The position numbers and the translations under genes were made by a program. A DNA stretch of 17,321 bases from UMGS1279 sp045534095 (GTDB lineage Bacteria; Bacillota; Clostridia; Oscillospirales; Acutalibacteraceae), in NCBI GenBank assembly GCA_045534095.1, contig JAZSJA010000144.1:1-17321 (forward strand), given 5' to 3'. This document shows positions 14,956 to 17,321 of this stretch, one piece after another. Every line of letters begins with the position of its first letter. Positions within the stretch are counted from its first letter, which is position 1. The notes under the pieces were generated by a model that was not told where the DNA came from, did not search any database, and saw only the letters and a program-made list of their open reading frames with translations.

Positions 14956-14968
14956 ATTTAGTCTAAAC

Positions 14969-15007
14969 ACCCCTAACAAAAATTATAAAATATAATTTGT
15001 TAGGGGT
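14969..15007 (+). promoter_or_regulatory. Hairpin covering the ribosome binding site of the XRE gene
   Basis: ACCCCTAACAA (14969-14979) pairs perfectly with TTGTTAGGGGT (14997-15007). After a 2-base bulge, ATTATA (14982-14987) pairs with TATAAT (14991-14996) over an AAA loop. The AGGGG of the ribosome site (15002-15006) is inside the right arm, 8 bases before the ATG. In RNA this would hide the site; in DNA it could equally be an operator. Confidence 0.6.
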
Positions 15008-15014
15008 GATTTTT

Positions 15015-15257
15015 ATGAATATAACCGAAGCAGTTAAAAAGAGGTTTGAAGAGCTTTGCTATAAAAGAAACATAAATTTTTGTAAACTGGCAAGTATATC
15101 CGGGGTGCCATACACAACCGTAAAGTCAATATTTTATAATCAAAGCAAAAATCCCGGTATTGCCACCATTAAAAAGCTTTGTGACGGTCTTGAAATCACT
15201 ATAACCGAATTTTTCGATACCGAATATTTTAGAGATTTAGAACAAGAAATCAAGTAA
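15015..15257 (+). CDS. Small XRE-family helix-turn-helix regulator
   Basis: This 80-aa protein is almost all helix-turn-helix domain: MNITEAVKKRFEELCYKRNI, then LASISGVPYTTVKSIF as the HTH with its recognition helix, NPGIATIKKLCDGLEITITE and a short acidic tail FFDTEYFRDLEQEIK. This compact Cro/C1-like type is common in Clostridia as a chromosomal regulator. The ATG at 15015 follows AGGGG with an 8-base gap; a TTG extension to 14997 is unlikely. It is divergent from the lipoprotein gene, with a palindrome between its own promoter boxes and a hairpin over its ribosome site, so autoregulation is likely. The regulated targets are not known; the lipoprotein gene is the nearest candidate. Confidence 0.9.
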   Translation: MNITEAVKKRFEELCYKRNINFCKLASISGVPYTTVKSIFYNQSKNPGIATIKKLCDGLEITITEFFDTEYFRDLEQEIK

Positions 15258-15282
15258 TAAAGGAACTGTAAAAAACATAGGT

Positions 15283-15362
15283 GCGATAAATAACAGTTTA
15301 TCTGTATCTTTCCGGACGCGGAACGAGACTAGGCCGTTTGAATAAAACCCGTTTGGAATAAA
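15283..15362 (-). repeat. Diverged inverted copy of the 93-bp repeat family
   Basis: Read on the minus strand, 15362-15308 aligns without gaps over 55 bases to the tandem units at 170-448: TTTATTCC, a variable hairpin, then TCTCGTTCCGCG and CCGGAAAG are shared. The middle differs but still contains a short inverted repeat, GTTT with AAAC around ATTC-like loop bases. Weaker similarity (GATAAAC) continues to about 15283. It lies between genes, 50 bases after the XRE stop. A dispersed, non-coding repeat family is therefore indicated. Confidence 0.65.
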
Positions 15363-15385
15363 ATTAATCTGACTGATATATTTAT

Positions 15386-15447
15386 AAACATACAATCTGC
15401 AACGAAAGTCTTTTTTCGCACTTTCGTTGCAGATTGTATGTTTCTTT
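15386..15447 (+). terminator. Terminator with 24-bp perfect stem
   Basis: Positions 15386-15409 and 15420-15443 are perfect inverted repeats (AAACATACAATC... with ...GATTGTATGTTT) around a 10-base loop, CTTTTTTCGC. T-rich bases follow (TTTCTTTT). It probably ends the XRE transcript. A second weak hairpin, AAAGGGG (15459-15465) with CCCCTTT (15491-15497), follows. Otherwise I see nothing in 15444-15523. Confidence 0.75.
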
Positions 15448-15523
15448 TATTCTTATTTAAAGGGGTTTAATATATTTTGTTTTTTTACATCCCCTTTTTC
15501 ATATCACGCCGATTTAAATATTC

Positions 15524-16405
15524 TTAATAATTTTTTTCTATCAATTCGCGAAATGAATTAGAAAATTCTATATTTTCCTTTTCAAAGGCATCATCTTCCA
15601 GATTTTCGGACGGGCCTGTTTCCAATGAAAGTACAGCGTCAGAACCTATTTCATTAACTGCACTACTAAAATCTGCCCAATCGATAATGCCCTTTGTCGG
15701 ATATAAATGGGAGTCCGTATCTCCATTATTGTCATGTATGTGAAATACCTTGATGTAATCACCCAGTCTGCGAACCTCATCACCTATAGAAAGCTCGGGG
15801 AACACAGAAACGTGACCTGTATCTAAACAGATTTTCATATGGTCGTCATTAAATTCTTTTACAAACTTTAAAATTTGCTCCGGCTTAGCGAGGGAAAACT
15901 GTAGCATTGGCATATTTTCCAAACAGATGGTAACATTGTACTGCTTTGCAAAAGCAACAAGTTCCTTAAAGAAAGCAAGATTTAAATCCCAAGTTTCTTT
16001 TTGTTTTTGCGTTTGCAAATCATCTGTGCCGCAGGGCATAATGGGGTGTATTACCAAATGCTTGCACTCCAAAAATGAAGAAATTACAACAGCCCTTTTC
16101 ATTTTTTCAAGGCGTTCTTTTCTTTCAGCCTCTGTGCTGTCTTGCGGCGGATACCTCCAAGGACCATGAATTTGAGAAATCTTAATACCTGCCGTTTCAG
16201 CAAAGGCTTTTTCCTGATTGAGTTTTTCTTTTAACTCATTTTCATTTAAACTGTATAACTCAATGTCTGTATGTGCAAGACAGTAATCTACCGCATCATA
16301 ACCATGCTGTTTTAATTTTAAAAACTTATCGTTACCATATCGTCCGTATCCGCAACTAGAAGGATTAAAAGTTATTCCGATTTTTATTTGGTTGTTACCA
16401 CTCAT
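15524..16405 (-). CDS. Sugar phosphate isomerase/epimerase-like TIM barrel
   Basis: This 293-aa protein is of the xylose isomerase-like/AP endonuclease 2 TIM-barrel superfamily. Strand-end motifs in order are VDYCLAH, ISQIHGPWRYPP, HLVIHPIMP, TICLENMP, KICLDTGHVSVF, VFHIHDNNG and VLSLETGPS. The Glu, Asp, His and Glu at those strand ends are the expected divalent-metal ligands. Members of this family isomerise or epimerise sugars and inositols, and a few act on DNA; this one cannot be assigned a substrate. GGGGAAG precedes the ATG at 16405. It is a single unit, with its own promoter and no sugar transporter or kinase beside it. Confidence 0.86.
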   Translation of the reverse strand: MSGNNQIKIGITFNPSSCGYGRYGNDKFLKLKQHGYDAVDYCLAHTDIELYSLNENELKEKLNQEKAFAETAGIKISQIHGPWRYPPQDSTEAERKERLEKMKRAVVISSFLECKHLVIHPIMPCGTDDLQTQKQKETWDLNLAFFKELVAFAKQYNVTICLENMPMLQFSLAKPEQILKFVKEFNDDHMKICLDTGHVSVFPELSIGDEVRRLGDYIKVFHIHDNNGDTDSHLYPTKGIIDWADFSSAVNEIGSDAVLSLETGPSENLEDDAFEKENIEFSNSFRELIEKNY

Positions 16406-16442
16406 AGCAACATCTTCCCCTTTGGGTTTTATTTTTAAACCT

Positions 16443-16471
16443 ATTATAGCATATAAGTTTTGCCTTGTCTA
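16443..16471 (-). promoter_or_regulatory. Promoter of the TIM-barrel gene
   Basis: On the minus strand TAGACA (16466-16471) and TATAAT (16443-16448) are 17 bases apart, with TGC before the -10. Confidence 0.82.
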
Positions 16472-16567
16472 CTAGCGAGTTTTATTGTTTTAATCTATAT
16501 GTTTGAAAACATTATATCCTGTTCAAAAGACATTTTACATGAAAAAAAGATTTCTGCTATGTTTATT

Positions 16568-16746
16568 CTAAAAACACAGCACGAGCATCAAACATACAGC
16601 CCACTTGAAGCCATACACAGCAAATCTTGGTTCAAAAGTTTAAACACGATAGTGCTCAGGGTGCAGATGATAATAAACAGGTAACCCGCCCAAGCCCATG
16701 CTTTGTTGCGAATAAAGTGAAACCGTTCATCCGTTTCGGTATAGTA
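16568..16746 (-). pseudogene. Broken membrane-protein fragment, likely frameshifted
   Basis: The minus strand 16746-16588 reads open for 52 residues: YYTETDERFHFIRNKAWAWA, then GYLFIIICTLSTIVFKLLNQ as a transmembrane helix. It has no start codon or ribosome site and begins right after the stop of the YeiH-family gene. Small clostridial membrane proteins with a DER..IR.KA motif before a helix look similar. After LLCM the frame turns non-membrane and stops, while another frame (to a TAG at 16568) continues hydrophobically (GFKWAVCLMLVLCF). This suggests one frameshift. Codon choice (CTG, GCG, ACC) resembles the YeiH gene, not the genes to the left. I treat it as a remnant. No further gene is visible in 16472-16567. 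Confidence 0.5.
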
Positions 16747-16756
16747 TTATTTCTCT

Positions 16757-17321
16757 TTATACGATTCCCATTGCCATTTCTACCAACAACGCAACGACAA
16801 CGACCAACGCCGAGATGATAAAACCGTGGATCATCGGACGGATACCGGCTTTCTTCATGCTTGAGAAGGATGTGTTCAAACCGATGGCTGCCAATGCACA
16901 TACCATAAGGAATTTGCTTGCACTCTTGGTGCCGGATACAACAGCGGCAGGAATTGGGAACACGCTTGCTGCAATAGACATTGCAAGAAATCCGAGAATA
17001 AACCAAGGGAATATCTTTGCAATGCTGAAATTTGCCTTCAGTTCGCTTCCGTTTTTGCTGTTTGCAAGAGCTTCTTTGCGCTTAAGACGGAGCTGCACAA
17101 AAGCAAAGGTAATAACGGTAGGAATAATCGCAAGGGTTCTTGTGAGCTTTACCATTGTGGCAAAATCACCTGCGCCTTCTGAGAAGGCATAGCCGGTCGC
17201 AACAACGGAAGATGTATCGTTGACCGCCGTTCCCGCCCAAATACCGAATGCTTGGTCGGTCATCCCCATTGCTTGTCCCATAATGGGAAACAATACGATC
17301 ATTGCCATATCGAACAGAAAG
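16757..17321 (-). CDS. YeiH-family (UPF0324) putative anion/sulfate exporter, C-terminal part
   Basis: The last 187 residues of a polytopic membrane protein; the 5' end lies beyond the right edge, and the frame is open through the edge (FLFD before MAMIVLFPIMGQAMG). The diagnostic segment is DQAFGIWAGTAVNDTSSVVA followed by TGYAFSEGAGDFATMVKLTR, matching the family's IWAG..HDTS and VKL.R motifs. Here Asn replaces the usual His before DTS. At least four hydrophobic helices follow a basic loop (LRLKRKEALANSKNGSE). The family is annotated as putative sulfate exporters, and function is poorly proven. A LysR regulator often neighbours it but none is visible here. Confidence 0.88.
   Translation of the reverse strand, partial: FLFDMAMIVLFPIMGQAMGMTDQAFGIWAGTAVNDTSSVVATGYAFSEGAGDFATMVKLTRTLAIIPTVITFAFVQLRLKRKEALANSKNGSELKANFSIAKIFPWFILGFLAMSIAASVFPIPAAVVSGTKSASKFLMVCALAAIGLNTSFSSMKKAGIRPMIHGFIISALVVVVALLVEMAMGIV

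Noticed and set aside
15459..15497. Terminator for the TIM-barrel gene
   Set aside because: The AAAGGGG/CCCCTTT stem is short with a 25-base loop, and the leftward tail is A-rich rather than T-rich.
16460..16684. Plus-strand open frame of 74 codons
   Set aside because: It has no ribosome site, starts in the TIM-barrel promoter region and overlaps the better-supported minus-strand fragment.
16656..17006. Minus-strand open frame of 116 codons overlapping the YeiH-family gene
   Set aside because: It is rich in Cys and Arg in a non-protein-like order and lies in another frame of a clear family member.

Overview
The window is low-GC DNA from a bacterium of the class Clostridia, probably an uncultured anaerobe from a gut or similar habitat. 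The main reasons are a SCIFF ranthipeptide precursor with its radical SAM maturase, a dockerin-bearing secreted protein, a DegV-family protein, and many promoters of the form TTGACA-17-TATAAT with an extended TGn -10. Terminators are mostly long, near-perfect hairpins. No tRNA, rRNA, insertion sequence or CRISPR array was found.

Layout: (1) 1-930 holds the tail of an unrecognised gene, three tandem 93-bp structured repeats, and a leftward orphan transcription unit (promoter about 903-931, terminator about 484-513) that carries only very short reading frames. (2) 1011-4009 is a rightward operon: promoter, SCIFF peptide (50 aa), attenuator-like terminator, SCIFF maturase, and a PLP-dependent Orn/Lys/Arg decarboxylase-like protein. 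A bidirectional terminator closes it. (3) 4073-6733 (leftward) is an 886-aa secreted protein with Ig-like repeats, a BspA-type leucine-rich segment and a C-terminal dockerin. (4) 6888-7727 (leftward) is a DegV protein whose promoter is embedded in two related inverted repeats. (5) 7926-12138 (leftward operon) is leuC-leuD-type dehydratase, an M20 amidohydrolase and an HD-domain dNTPase-like protein.

(6) 12351-13022 (rightward) is a HAD hydrolase with its own promoter and terminator. (7) 13189-14796 (leftward) is a lipoprotein with a C-terminal OmpA-like domain. It diverges from a small XRE regulator (15015-15257) whose ribosome binding site lies in a long hairpin. (8) 15258-15523 carries a diverged, inverted copy of the 93-bp repeat family and a 24-bp perfect hairpin. 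(9) 15524-16405 (leftward) is a sugar-phosphate isomerase/epimerase-like TIM barrel. (10) 16568-17321 (leftward) is the 3' part of a YeiH-family transporter followed by a broken membrane-protein fragment. Codon choice there looks richer in GC than in the rest of the window.

The best candidates for something undescribed are the orphan short-ORF transcription unit at 484-931, the repeat family with compensatory stem changes, the SCIFF peptide with Gly at the position where a Thr acceptor is known in characterised homologues, and the double inverted repeat over the degV promoter.
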